Of a stretch of 64,000 nt of DNA, positions 28,285 to 36,044 are shown piece after piece; within the stretch, counting starts at the first letter, position 1; the number at the start of each line of letters is the position of its first letter. This DNA comes from Glandiceps talaboti (lineage: Eukaryota > Hemichordata > Enteropneusta > Spengelidae). The translations under genes were made by a program, and so were the position numbers. Location of the stretch: the NCBI RefSeq assembly GCF_964340395.1, contig NC_135564.1:7136361-7200360 (forward strand). The letters run 5' to 3'. A model generated the notes under the pieces. The model worked only from the letters and a program-made list of their open reading frames with translations, made no database searches and was not told the DNA's origin.

Positions 28285-29630
28285 TGCAATATTCATAACT
28301 TTGGTTTCAGATTTTTGGTAGTTTGAAAACAGCAAGTTACCTTATATTGAAAAATATGATTTAGTATTAGTGTGAATGTATTATATTGTCAGAAAAACAG
28401 CAGAAATTACATTCAATTAAATCACGGACACAGACACACACAGACACAGACACACATGTACACATGCACACACACAGCACACACATGTTCCCAGGCCAAC
28501 AGACACAAACATATACATAAATTAGTCAGCGAAATCATAGATCTTGCTCTTCTGATTTCTCTATTAAATGTATATTTCTTTGTTATTTTTCTCAGGGGAT
28601 ACAACACCCCCATCACCACTGTCACTGTCATCTGTTTCTAGTCTATCAACTATCATGTCCTTACCATCTCTAAACATCACATCCTCCATAGACATCTTTA
28701 GAATCAAACAAATCATAGACTCAACTATAGCTGAGAAAGAGGGAAAGGCTAACAAGTCACATGACAAAGGTCAAACTATAGAGTCAGGTGACAAGAAAGG
28801 TCAACCATCTCAAGTAGTAGAGGATGCACAGAGTAGGGTTGTAGGTAGTCAGGAGAGTAAGACAGCTAAATCAGTGAGTCAGAAAAGTGAGTCAGCTAAA
28901 CCAGTGAGTCAGGAAACTGAGTCAACTAAACCAGTCAATCAGCAAGGTTTTGAGAGTCAGGGAGGTACTACACATAGTGAACAAGTTTTGAAGAGTCACA
29001 GAGGTTTAATAGAAGGTGGTCATCATAGGGGACATGCTTCACAAATGAGGAAACAGTCACACCATCCACAGGTTGCTTCACAAATGAGGAAACAGTCACA
29101 CCATCCACAGATAGGTAATATAGACTAGATAGATAGATAAACATAGACAGACAGATAGACATACAGACAGACTAATAGACAGTCAGTCAGTCACTCACTC
29201 ACTCACTCACTCACTCAATTAGTCAGTCAGTCAGTCAGTCAGTCACTCACTCACTCACTCACTCACTCACTCACTCAATTAGTCAGTCAGTCACTCACTC
29301 ACTCACTCACTCACTCACTCACTCACTCACTCACTCACTCACTCAATTAGTCAGTCACTCACTTACTCAGTCAATTAGTCAGTCAGTCAGTCAGTCAGTC
29401 AGTCAGTCAGTCAGTCAGTCAATTAGTCAGTTAGATTAATTAGTTAACCAAAACCAAACACCACATCTCTATACAGGCAAAATAGTATGAGTAATTTACT
29501 CATGAAATTAGATCACAAGAAATGTACATAAACAAACTCCAACAAGTGTAGAAATAATTAATAATTGGTATTATACTCTATTTCAGGTTCAGATGCCCCA
29601 CCCAAGTCAGCAGCATGTACCATCATGTGA
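6959..29630 (+). CDS. KIF28: Kinesin-3-like motor, KIF28/KLP-6 type, 21 exons, apparently complete
   Basis: Microtubule motor ATPase with an FHA domain. Coding exons: 6959-7000, 14287-14481, 14698-14830, 15650-15844, 16162-16273, 17163-17401, 17892-18023, 18450-18626, 19124-19239, 19887-20077, 21015-21146, 21516-21673, 21931-22079, 23180-23314, 23761-23844, 24615-24824, 25556-25837, 27045-27125, 28018-28171, 28596-29114, 29587-29630. Phases agree throughout: 1159 codons plus stop. Motor about 5-360 with P-loop GQTGSGKS (106-113), switch I TSSRAH (224-229, the usual SSRSH changed) and switch II DLAGSE (258-263); coiled coil about 368-465; FHA about 470-569; C2-like region about 780-875; Ser/Gln/Lys-rich tail; C-terminal CTIM. 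The start has A at -3. Known relatives: KIF28 (about 1000 residues) and C. elegans KLP-6, linked to mitochondrial or ciliary cargo. KIF1/KIF13/KIF16 are less likely: no PH, CAP-Gly or PX domain. Confidence 0.92.
7001..7010 (+). other. U12 5' splice site (AT-AC class)
   Basis: ATATCCTTTT immediately after codon 14 of the kinesin; pairs with the U11/U6atac consensus. Confidence 0.92.
7613..7740. repeat. 64-bp tandem duplication in the U12 intron
   Basis: Two copies (7613-7676, 7677-7740) starting CTCAAGTTCAAACAAGTAAA, identical until the last few bases, so recent. Confidence 0.9.
8369..8403. repeat. (CAA)n microsatellite
   Basis: About ten CAA units in KIF28 intron 1. Confidence 0.9.
8857..9100. 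repeat. Dispersed intronic repeat, family D, copy 1
   Basis: Resembles 24259-24530 along about 240 bp: TTGTAT-CCTGAACA, GAATCACCTGTGGGTA, TTGGGTCTGCACCCAA and ACAATGTCTAATTATTGG occur in the same order. No coding capacity seen. Confidence 0.7.
9822..9980. repeat. Dispersed intronic repeat, family C, copy 2
   Basis: Resembles 960-1170 in AspRS intron 2, including TTTTATCACATAAAATCAT and GCAGAAATAAAT. More diverged and without the tandem duplication. Confidence 0.5.
10424..10500. mobile_element. SINE body fragment
   Basis: GTTTGACC then CAACGCAGGTTTTCC and TACTCTGCTTTCCTCCTGC match the body of the tRNA-derived SINE at 22102-22327. The tRNA head is missing. Confidence 0.6.
10579..10963. mobile_element. 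Non-autonomous DNA transposon-like element with perfect 15-bp TIRs
   Basis: CAGTGTTGCAGCCAG at 10579-10593 and its exact reverse complement at 10949-10963. The CAGTGTTGC start resembles hAT termini (established hAT trait). Flanking 8-mers TAGTTCAG and CAGTTGCT are not identical, so no clean target duplication. No transposase frame inside. Confidence 0.55.
11860..12070. repeat. Dispersed intronic repeat, family F, copy 1
   Basis: Resembles 15048-15262: CACTGGAAAACAAA, GCAAAAATAAGT-GTGACTAAAA, TTTGTACAT and GAAGACTGTAAAAT occur in the same order. Copy 2 is in KIF28 intron 3. Confidence 0.65.
12081..12152. repeat. (TTTA)n microsatellite
   Basis: About 18 TTTA units in KIF28 intron 1, followed by TTGCGCCAACTTATTTCAG, a possible repeat end. 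Confidence 0.85.
13009..13257. repeat. (TGTA)n/(TG)n compound microsatellite
   Basis: TGTA blocks flank a long TG run. The MYVC- or HTHT-type frames over it are translation artefacts. Confidence 0.95.
14269..14286 (+). other. U12 branch site and AC 3' splice site
   Basis: TTCCTTAAC followed by TTTTCGTAC. The short branch-to-acceptor spacing and the missing polypyrimidine tract are typical of U12 introns. Confidence 0.92.
14287..14481 (+). CDS. KIF28: KIF28 exon 2
   Basis: Residues 15-79. Encodes [10 protein letters not shown] and the kinesin strand [12 protein letters not shown]; ends KKYADQ before GTATGT, phase 0. Confidence 0.95.
14698..14830 (+). CDS. KIF28: KIF28 exon 3, P-loop
   Basis: Residues 80-124. 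Encodes [19 protein letters not shown] and the Walker A motif GQTGSGKS, then [10 protein letters not shown]. Acceptor CATCCTTTAG, donor GTATGG. Confidence 0.96.
15048..15262. repeat. Dispersed intronic repeat, family F, copy 2
   Basis: Counterpart of 11860-12070, same orientation, in KIF28 intron 3. Confidence 0.65.
15650..15844 (+). CDS. KIF28: KIF28 exon 4
   Basis: Residues 124-189. Encodes [11 protein letters not shown] and the kinesin block [14 protein letters not shown]. Acceptor CCCATCTAG, donor GTAAGC. Confidence 0.95.
16162..16273 (+). CDS. KIF28: KIF28 exon 5, start of switch I
   Basis: Residues 189-226. Encodes [12 protein letters not shown], leading into switch I, which is split across the next intron. 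Confidence 0.94.
17163..17401 (+). CDS. KIF28: KIF28 exon 6, switch I/II
   Basis: Residues 226-306. Completes TSSRAH, then [20 protein letters not shown] and [12 protein letters not shown], the kinesin signature and relay helix. Donor GTAGGT. Confidence 0.96.
17565..17695. repeat. Imperfect inverted repeat in KIF28 intron 6
   Basis: CACTACAGTGTGGCTAG-CTGTAAG on the left and CTTACAG-CTACAGTGTGGC on the right, with TGCCCTCAC facing GTGAGGGCA inside. Possibly a small fold-back element. Confidence 0.4.
17791..17844. repeat. (GGAA)n microsatellite
   Basis: AAGG/GGAA units interrupted once by GGGTGG, shortly before exon 7. Confidence 0.9.
17892..18023 (+). CDS. KIF28: KIF28 exon 7
   Basis: Residues 306-350. 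Encodes [17 protein letters not shown] and the motor C-terminal block [18 protein letters not shown]. Confidence 0.96.
18268..18428. repeat. CTGATTGG/CTGACTGG 8-bp tandem repeat
   Basis: About 20 imperfect 8-bp units in KIF28 intron 7, ending about 20 bp before the exon 8 acceptor. Confidence 0.9.
18450..18626 (+). CDS. KIF28: KIF28 exon 8, motor end and neck coil
   Basis: Residues 350-409. Encodes [16 protein letters not shown] (end of motor) and the heptad-like [14 protein letters not shown]. Confidence 0.95.
19124..19239 (+). CDS. KIF28: KIF28 exon 9, coiled coil
   Basis: Residues 409-447, charged helix ([24 protein letters not shown]). The acceptor is formed by a pyrimidine and CA-rich run, CACACACACAG. 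Confidence 0.9.
19887..20077 (+). CDS. KIF28: KIF28 exon 10, start of FHA domain
   Basis: Residues 448-511. Starts with six alanines, then [29 protein letters not shown] and DIVLSGL, the first FHA strands. Confidence 0.94.
21015..21146 (+). CDS. KIF28: KIF28 exon 11, FHA domain
   Basis: Residues 511-555. Encodes [19 protein letters not shown] and [19 protein letters not shown]. Confidence 0.94.
21516..21673 (+). CDS. KIF28: KIF28 exon 12, FHA end
   Basis: Residues 555-608. Encodes [14 protein letters not shown], the last FHA strand. Its 3' end and donor are present a second time about 100 bp downstream in decayed form. Confidence 0.94.
21632..21807 (+). pseudogene. Tandem duplication of KIF28 exon 12 3' end plus donor; second copy decayed
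   Basis: 21632-21707 (exon 12 end, donor GTAAGA and intron start) is repeated at 21734-21807. The second copy lacks one T in GTGGTTTTGAT, has several substitutions, and its donor reads ATAAGA, so it cannot serve as an exon end. Confidence 0.75.
21931..22079 (+). CDS. KIF28: KIF28 exon 13
   Basis: Residues 608-657. Encodes [19 protein letters not shown] and [14 protein letters not shown]; donor GTAAGA. Confidence 0.92.
22102..22327 (+). mobile_element. tRNA-derived SINE
   Basis: Head resembles a Leu/Ser-type tRNA: A box TGGCCGAGTGG (22111-22121) and B box GGTTTGAACC (22154-22163), internal pol III promoter parts. The body CAACGCAGGTTTTCCCCGGG...TCCTGCAT is shared with 10424-10500. It starts about 20 nt after the exon 13 donor. 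Not an intact tRNA gene: the 3' acceptor strand does not pair with the start. Confidence 0.72.
22551..22882. mobile_element. Near-perfect fold-back MITE, about 330 bp
   Basis: KIF28 intron 13. Arms of about 140 bp are mirrored: TAAAGTGG, GGGTATTTATTTTGG, TTTTATCATGG, TTCCTACTTGAAA, CAATGTGAAACA and AGTCTGTGTTTGTAACTCA each recur as reverse complement. The ends TA-AAGTGG...CCACTT-TA would fit a TA target duplication (Tc1/mariner-like), an inference. Confidence 0.82.
23180..23314 (+). CDS. KIF28: KIF28 exon 14
   Basis: Residues 658-702. Encodes [20 protein letters not shown]. Acceptor GATTTGCTAG has a weak pyrimidine tract, but frame and content fit. Confidence 0.9.
23461..23590. repeat. TG/TGTA-rich compound microsatellite
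   Basis: Degenerate TGTGTG and TGTATGTA runs in KIF28 intron 14. Confidence 0.85.
23761..23844 (+). CDS. KIF28: KIF28 exon 15
   Basis: Residues 703-730, [17 protein letters not shown] and VYLQSLAYL; acceptor ATATTTACAG, donor GTAAGT. Confidence 0.92.
24259..24530. repeat. Dispersed intronic repeat, family D, copy 2
   Basis: Counterpart of 8857-9100 in the same orientation, in KIF28 intron 15. Confidence 0.7.
24615..24824 (+). CDS. KIF28: KIF28 exon 16, start of C2-like region
   Basis: Residues 731-800. Encodes [18 protein letters not shown] and [17 protein letters not shown], similar to the C2-like strand found in several kinesin-3 tails. Confidence 0.93.
25556..25837 (+). CDS. KIF28: KIF28 exon 17, C2-like region
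   Basis: Residues 801-894. Encodes [31 protein letters not shown] and [11 protein letters not shown]. The frame is open 285 nt further upstream, but that part is not kinesin-like and a CCATCAG acceptor fits. Confidence 0.92.
25948..26400. mobile_element. Full-length palindromic MITE, family A, about 450 bp
   Basis: KIF28 intron 17. Nearly the whole length pairs with itself: GGGGAATGCCA, AGGAAATA, TTTGGGTTCTGGAGAGTCA, TTGCCAAGAAACA and CATCATGGGACTTA occur at both ends in mirrored order, with a central ATTCATGA/TCATGAAT hairpin. One arm also occurs at 1931-2085. No coding sequence. Confidence 0.82.
27045..27125 (+). CDS. KIF28: KIF28 exon 18
   Basis: Residues 895-921. Encodes [19 protein letters not shown]; acceptor ATTACCTACAG, donor GTAAGT. 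Confidence 0.9.
27380..27850. repeat. Minisatellite, about four copies of a 128-147 bp unit
   Basis: KIF28 intron 18. The core AGGCTGGATCAGTCCAGTTT recurs at about 27399, 27534, 27681 and 27808, each followed by CACATGCTGG-ATATCAACATTGAAAA except in the last, most diverged copy. Confidence 0.8.
28018..28171 (+). CDS. KIF28: KIF28 exon 19
   Basis: Residues 922-973, helical ([17 protein letters not shown]). Donor GTAAGT at 28172, followed closely by a (CA)n run. Confidence 0.9.
28212..28281. repeat. (CA)n microsatellite
   Basis: About 35 CA units 40 bp after the exon 19 donor; a second CAGACACA-rich patch follows at 28427-28483. Confidence 0.95.
28596..29114 (+). CDS. KIF28: KIF28 exon 20, low-complexity tail
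   Basis: Residues 973-1146, rich in Ser, Gln, Lys and Pro. A 13-residue unit beginning [12 protein letters not shown] is duplicated exactly in frame at 29036-29074 and 29075-29113 apart from its last codon. If the donor GTAATA at 29115 is not used, the protein stops at 29128 after IGNID. Confidence 0.85.
29140..29430. repeat. AGTC/ACTC tetranucleotide repeats in the last KIF28 intron
   Basis: GATA/CAGA patches, then blocks of AGTCAGTC and CACTCACTC separated by AATTAGTC. They fill most of the 472-bp intron between the last two exons. Confidence 0.92.
29587..29630 (+). CDS. KIF28: KIF28 exon 21, terminal exon ending CTIM
   Basis: Acceptor CTCTATTTCAG. Encodes [14 protein letters not shown] and stop TGA at 29628. 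CTIM fits the CaaX box form (Cys, two mostly aliphatic residues, Met). The exon is short and rests on splice sites and phase only. Confidence 0.68.
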
Positions 29631-29678
29631 AACCACCATGGAACCACCAAAGACAGTATATCCCCGGCCAGATATCCA

Positions 29679-29684
29679 AATAAA
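29679..29684 (+). terminator. Possible poly(A) signal of KIF28
   Basis: AATAAA about 49 nt after the TGA stop. Plausible but short 3' UTR; not verified. Confidence 0.35.
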
Positions 29685-30060
29685 AGTCAGAAACATTCAT
29701 TTTATACTTCTTCAGTTATGTAAATAAGATTAATCCTGAACCATTTACTAAATCACATTATTGATTTTGTTTTGAAATATGAAATTGTTAACTTGAATGT
29801 GCCATGTGTAAAAAAAAAAGCAATACTTGTTATCAGTTTTGTAGTGTTATGTAGTTGAATACAGTTTGACACAAAATTGTGCTGTGATAATTTTGTCACT
29901 AATTTTATACCATTATTGAGTTTTTAATCCCAAATTGGATATTGATTGAATTAGAAAGTATTAAAACCGTCCTCAGATTATCAATTTTTAAGATTTAAAG
30001 TGAGTGATTAGTGTTGGATCGTTTTTGTGAAATATGAATATCAAATTTTATATGAAAATA

Positions 30061-30350
30061 TTACTATCACCCAATCAACCAAACAACCAACAAACTGACC
30101 ACCTGATGACCAGGCAAGTGATCGAGCGAGCGAGCAACCAATGAACCACTTGACTGAATGACTGACCAACCAACCATCCAAAAAACCAACCATCCAAAAA
30201 ACTGATCATTGCAACAATCAACCAACTGACAGACCAACTCACCGACTAACTGACCAACCAATTGGCCAACAACCAGTCATCCAGCAGCCAGCCAGCCAGC
30301 CAGCCAACCAACCAAACCAAACCAACCAACCAACCAACCAACCAACCATT
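30061..30350. repeat. CCAA-type degenerate tandem repeat
   Basis: Imperfect (ACCA/CCAAC/CAGC) units, purer at the 3' end. No gene in 29690-31500 otherwise recognised. Confidence 0.75.
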
Positions 30351-31501
30351 AGATTAAAATTTGAACTTTACCTCTACTACCAATTGCTGTGGATACAGAA
30401 ACCATTCAGTGACACACTCACATGTTCTTCCTATAAAGAAATGTTACCTCCTATTTGATTGGCTAATCAGTTATTGAATTAAATCAGAGTATGAGGGTAG
30501 CCAGCCAACCAGTTACTCTGTTAGATCACACAACTGATCTAGTATTACACTGAGGTCTAAGCTCCTTCTTTATTGGCTAATCAGTGAAAATAGTAGTCAT
30601 GGTGATGAAAGAATAACTGGAAAGTGCATCCAGCAAAGAATACAGACTGGAACACCTAAGAAGACAAACTCTGGTATGAAAGGTTGATTGACACGAGAAC
30701 TTTTTGTATAAAGATAAAAAATATTGAATCACAGTAGACTAGAACATTCTGGTCAATACAAATACAACTATGGAAAACACAGTATCGGCAAACTAACTAG
30801 ACACAAATTAAAACTACTCTATCGTATATGGTAGATTACACAAGTGAATGATAGCAGTGCCTTGGTTATGTCGATATAAATGTTGTAATCAAGATATTGT
30901 AAACCCTATATGAGGCTAAATGTGTGGCCACTTGAGATAAACTTGCTATCATAGACACCACCCTACTATGAGTGTAATTAAATCAATGTCAATTGGTAGC
31001 CAACATGTTGCAATTAGCTTTGACGATAGTTCATTTTCCATAGTCGTACTACGAATACAAAGTGCAATATGGCATATTAAGGCTGATATCAACAAACACA
31101 GTATTTAGGTGTAAATATATAACATGTACAAATATATTTGTATGTACTTTCTGAACCATTCCACCCCTATTTAGCTCCCAAATAAACTTACTAACCCTTG
31201 TAAACAATAGGCAGATACTAAATACCCATGGAACATGGGGGTGGAAAGGTTGTACCTCAATTTCAAACTTCTGTGTGTTTTAAAATAAACTATCTGTATT
31301 GATATTTTCTATGACAGGGTAAACAAATCTTTCTATCTTTCTATTTTGCTATATTAATCTATTCATGGTTACATCTTTTCTCTGTATTATCATATATGTA
31401 GATGTTAATAGTCATTGAATTTGTATATTTTGGATGTTTTTATTGATATTGTATTAAAATATATACTATCACAATTATCAGTGGAGTTTGTGTTTAATAG
31501 T

Positions 31502-31505
<4 letters not shown>

Positions 31506-31536
<31 letters not shown>

Positions 31537-31590
31537 ATATACTCTGCGTACCTGTATGTATGTATGTATGTATGTATGTATGTATGTATT
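31506..31590. repeat. (TG)n and (TGTA)n microsatellite
   Basis: TG run at 31506-31532 and TGTA run at 31556-31590. Confidence 0.9.
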
Positions 31591-32095
31591 TATGTGCCTC
31601 CATGCATATCTCTGTTTGTTTAAACATAACCAACTAGACCTGTGCACCCTGTAGTTGCATATGTACATTTAAGTGTCCATTTGAAGATCAAGAAATAAAA
31701 GTAAACTTATGTGTGAATTTGCCGTTGGGGGCGGTATCCTCAAGTGACAGGACGTCCCCATCAGTGGGTGTGGGTACTACATGTAGGTGCCAGTGACCTT
31801 TTCATTCTACACACATGACAAGTTTAACCATACAACTTAGATATCTAATAGCGCAATACGGTCAAGTTCCCATGACAGTGCTACGATTGTATGATTCTTT
31901 TGTGTCAAAGAAAAATAAACTTTTACCACCTGAAAACATTGTCAACAGGGTGTCATAACATGTTGAATAGAGTGAAGGCTTTCAAACCAGATCCCTTGCC
32001 ATAACACGAGACTTGCCAGTAATGGCCATGGCAACATGTACATCCCTAAAGTGAAAACTGATTATTGCAAACAGGTATATAAAATGTAGTCTATC

Positions 32096-32247
32096 TGCTA
32101 GACCTCGGATGTTCTTCCGATAGAATACGAAACACGACCGAACATCGCTATCGAGGATGGAACATCCAAGTGTTCGGGCAAGCCCTCACTGCGAACTTCA
32201 ATTCGTTCGCTTTATAGTATCGAAGGAAAGCCCGAACGTCTAGCAGC
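32096..32247. repeat. Short palindromic element, about 150 bp
   Basis: Ends CTGCTAGAC (32096) and GTCTAGCAG (32247) are reverse complements, with imperfect pairing continuing through TTC-TTCCGATA and TATCGAAGGAA. Flanks the retrotransposon remnant. Confidence 0.45.
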
Positions 32248-32250
32248 AAG

Positions 32251-32355
32251 ACTATATACAGTGGTGCTGTTCTGTGGAACTGTCTATTCCCGTCGATCAG
32301 ATTAGCTCCAAGTTCAACGGCATTTAAAAGAGAATTTAATTATTTAGTTTGTTAA
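32251..32355 (+). pseudogene. 3' end of a non-LTR retrotransposon reverse transcriptase (CR1/L2-like)
   Basis: Frame ending TAA at 32353-32355 reads YSGAVLWNCLFP, then SSTAFKREFNYL, the pattern (G..LWN.LP...R....FK..) that ends the ORF2 protein of CR1/L2-like elements. Only about 34 codons are readable, so it is a 5'-truncated remnant with no enzyme activity. Confidence 0.6.
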
Positions 32356-32526
32356 TATTCACGGCTGTCTTTTCATTTTACTTTGTAACTTTTGTGCCAG
32401 TCCGATTTTTAGTTTTTTTGTTTAGTTTTTTTTTGTCCGATATGCGTTGGTTTGTACATCTTACAACAGGTGTCATTCAACAGTAAAGCTTACTCTATGG
32501 AATATGAAGCCTGTATATGAAAGACG

Positions 32527-32572
32527 AATAAATAAATAAACAGACAAATAGATAAATAAATAAATAAATAAG

Positions 32573-32615
<43 letters not shown>

Positions 32616-32619
32616 ATTA
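32527..32619. repeat. (TAAA)n microsatellite
   Basis: AAATA/TAAATA units about 170 bp after the retrotransposon stop. Such a tail could be the 3' end of the element. Confidence 0.85.
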
Positions 32620-32639
32620 AAAGAACAAAAAAAGAAGAG

Positions 32640-34840
32640 ACCCCTTACGATGAAAGTCGGGCGGACGTAGATTGGTCGACGGGTATAAACAATGCAAAGA
32701 AAGTGAGGGTCTTTGTCACGCCAGACGATTGACGAAATCATAGTGTTGTTGGTGAGATTTGAGTCTAGCCAGATGATACTTTTTGTAAAAAAAATATAGC
32801 ACTGTTACAGAATGAGATTTTTGTCATGCCAGGCGACGTTTTGTTTCAGGGTTTATGATTTTCGTTGTATTAGTTGTTCACTTCATGTAATCTCTAGCTT
32901 GTATCCTTTGGAAATAAAGGCATTCTGATTTTAGCCACATTTCAAGCTTAACGACATCTCTCTCAAGTTTCTTCCTTGTCTGTGATTACAGGTACTCTCG
33001 CGAATTCCCAGGAAGTGTGTCAATGCATTTCGATTTAGATCACTACAAGCTCAACACTACATACAGTAACGCCATGTGCACCAATATCGTAGTCCAGTAT
33101 CTGGTCTTAGCACGGCCACCGCGGCATAAACCACTACACGGCGATTATCTTTATAGCTGGCTTTCATGTATAGTCACTGATTAACCGTCACAGTCTAGGT
33201 GTTGATCCTGTCAAATAACTGTTGTCTTAGGTAGATAATCAGTGTTTACCAAGAGAGATAGTAACCTGTTAATAGTTCACTAATTATTAAAGCGATTAGA
33301 ATGAGTGGGCGTGCATGTTCTCACGGACTCCGGATCCCACAAACCGGGGACGTCGCTATCGGTAGCTATTGATGTCATCGCCTGGTATGTTATTAGTTGA
33401 AGCACGTGCAAAGAATGATGTTGTATACTAGTACCTATTCATCAGCATAAACCTATGGAGAGAGTGTTTTGAGATATACCCCTGAGTAACTGAGTACCAT
33501 GGTGTGTTCAAGGACAACATCTATTAGATATAGATTCATTATCACAGGTTTTTAGAATCTGAATTCGAAATAATAATTCTACAACGAACTAATAATAATC
33601 TACTCAGAATAGTTCAATTTGTCGCGTTGTATTTATATCTTAGGTCAGTGACCCAATCCTTTCATTAAAGTCAATAATGTAATCACTGCTAAATGTCTAC
33701 TAGGAAAAAGAAGAAAAACATATATCGTGTATTAAGTGATTAGAACTTAGCGACGACTTCAAATGATCGAAGTCGAATAAAAGACAAAATGCTGTAGAAA
33801 TAAAGGAAACAAGGGGAGGGGCGGGGGTCGGTCGACCAGCTTTCATTCAACTAAAACATTAATTTTTAGTACCATGACAGCCAAATTTTACTTGTCGGAT
33901 GTAATCATTACGTATTGTCACATGGTAACTTTTTGTGATACAACCTAAACCTATCACCAGTAGAGAATGCGGGGTGTGGTTACTTTACCTCAACATAATG
34001 TCAATTAAGGTACTCTTCTTTCTATATAATGGCTTTGCATTTGTATCTGAGATATTTCCACGCCATTTTGAATGTGAAATGTGGCCAATAGGGAACTTGC
34101 AATCGAGACTGAGCATGCTCAGACGCAAAGGACTATGGCATTTTCTGTGGTTATCGTAATACCTAATCAGGAGCTACCGATAAAATCAACCTCCCACAAT
34201 GGTCAGGGCAACTATGAATTGATCATTTATGGTTAAAAATAATGTAACATTATGGTTTACAATACTATTTGATTAGTATTTATTATCACATTTCCCGTGA
34301 TGCAACATTCAACATGGCGGGTTTGCAAGTTCCCTATTAATGGAGTCCTCAATTTTAGCCAGTATAGTTAGATAAGGGTACGGTTAAGAAGTCTGGGGAA
34401 AAACTAACTAAATATTGCTTTTAGTTTTTTATCAGACTTTGACCAGCACTCTTTCAAAATATGTATTTCAAAACCCAATTACGGCGTTTAATTGTACTTC
34501 AGTTAAACACAGAATATGAGAGTAAATTATTCTAATAATGATCTCCTACCGATCGACCACACATTCTGAATAACTGAAGCAGTTATTCATATTACCTAAT
34601 TTGGGTACGAAAAATTCTAATAAATAAACGCAGTCTCTGCAAGATGTTTTACTACTTGAATATCGTGCACTTAAAATGTATTCATCTAATTTTTTTTCCT
34701 ATACTGGATCTCATTTTTCCATTCTTTCCTGTTCATCACGTCATCACAGCCACGCCTCCAGTGGTGATGGAAGCAATTCTTCTGTTTTATACAGCACGTG
34801 AACCTGTCACAGAGTGGTGACATATTTAGTAAAGTTTATT
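32640..34840. other. Intergenic, no gene recognised
   Basis: No conserved domain in six frames. A 16-bp inverted repeat AATAGGGAACTTGCAA lies at about 34089-34104 with its complement at 34323-34338, possibly ends of a small element of about 250 bp. Confidence 0.45.
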
Positions 34841-35234
34841 GGCCCTAGTCTAGAATTCTAAACTGGTACAGTATTACGTTTTAAAAACTTGATTACTAAT
34901 ACCAGTCTAGCTCAGTTCCCAACGATCGTACAGATTTTTGTGCAGTGTTCATAGAAACATCACGATGTCCTGGCGTCCTCACGTGATTTTAGTTTAAACA
35001 GACTGGGGGAGGAGTCATTCTACAAATATGAGAAAGGTCGAAGACGTTTGGTGATGACAGTCTGTCAATTTGTGATGGATTACTTGACATGCGTCATTCG
35101 TTCTTCACTAACCATGGGGGTTCAAATGCACTTGACACCTTTCGTTGGGAACTCAGTGAGCTAGACTGGTTTAATAGTAATGAAGTTTTTAAAACGTAAT
35201 ACTGTACCAATTTAGAATTCTAGACTAATTGGCC
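34841..35234. mobile_element. MITE-like element with about 90-bp terminal inverted repeats
   Basis: Left arm TAGTCTAGAATTCTAAA, GGTACAGTATTACG and TTTTAAAAACTT is mirrored at the right end (CGTAATACTGTACC, TTTAGAATTCTAGACTA). The inner arm CAGTCTAGCTCA-GTTCCCAACG also pairs. No coding frame. Confidence 0.78.
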
Positions 35235-35773
35235 CGGGATCAGCGACATTAGGTTGACTGGTCAGAGTTGTTGACAAGATATAGAAATCAGAAGCATGTG
35301 TGCCCGCATATAGTATCATTTAAGTAATAAATTAACATAATTTGTTTCGACAGATGGCTAGAAAGTGGGTAAACAACTTGATTGAATTTGCATATACTAT
35401 GAAGGACACCTGGTGGCAATTATGATCATCCAATCTTGTGTGCCAATAGAGTTGTTTTGATACTAGTATAAAAGGGACAACATTTGACAGTTCTGGGAGC
35501 TGAACATCAGAATTTGATTTATGAGAAACGTATAACGTTGCTGTAGTGCTGTGGATTCCTGTATGAGGTAGCTCTGAACTCTGTTATTGCTTGGAGACTC
35601 AATATTTTGCCGGGAATGTGAATAATATATTGTTTGGAGCTGAGCTTTTCATCAGTGAACAACCGTAAACGACGCCTACGATTTATGTATGTGTTTTGCG
35701 GTATACACAGTGCGTCCCAAGTCTGCTCTTCAATACGAGACAAAAAAGACTTTACATGTACATCGATCAAACA

Positions 35774-36044
35774 TAGACTGTAAACAGTCGTTCGTGCCTT
35801 TTTTGCTACGTTTTATCTAAAACTAAAGTCGTTGCCTCGCTCCGATCCGGAGCAATACTATAACCGCGTACTGATCAGCGAGTGTCGGAGGCACGTGCCT
35901 TCGGCACTCACAGTTCGTGCCTTCGACAATCGCAGTTCCTAGATCCTATCAGTACGCATTAGTATTCAGTGCTACGGAGCGAGGCCACGACTTTGATTTA
36001 GATGAAACGTAGCAAAAAAGGCACGAACGACTGTCGACAGTCTA
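35774..36044. mobile_element. Palindromic MITE with 8-bp target-site duplication
   Basis: TIRs TAGACTGT...ACAGTCTA, with arms continuing through CAGTCGTTCGTGCC and TTTTTTGCTACGTTT. Flanked on both sides by ATCAAACA (35766-35773 and 36045-36052), an 8-bp duplication as made by hAT and P-type transposases. GC and CpG are higher than in the surroundings; interior has nested CGGAG/GTGCCTTCG hairpins. Confidence 0.85.

Noticed and set aside
32490-32741. Leu/Ile/Tyr-rich minus-strand frame resembling a membrane protein
   Set aside because: Most of it is the translated TAAA microsatellite.
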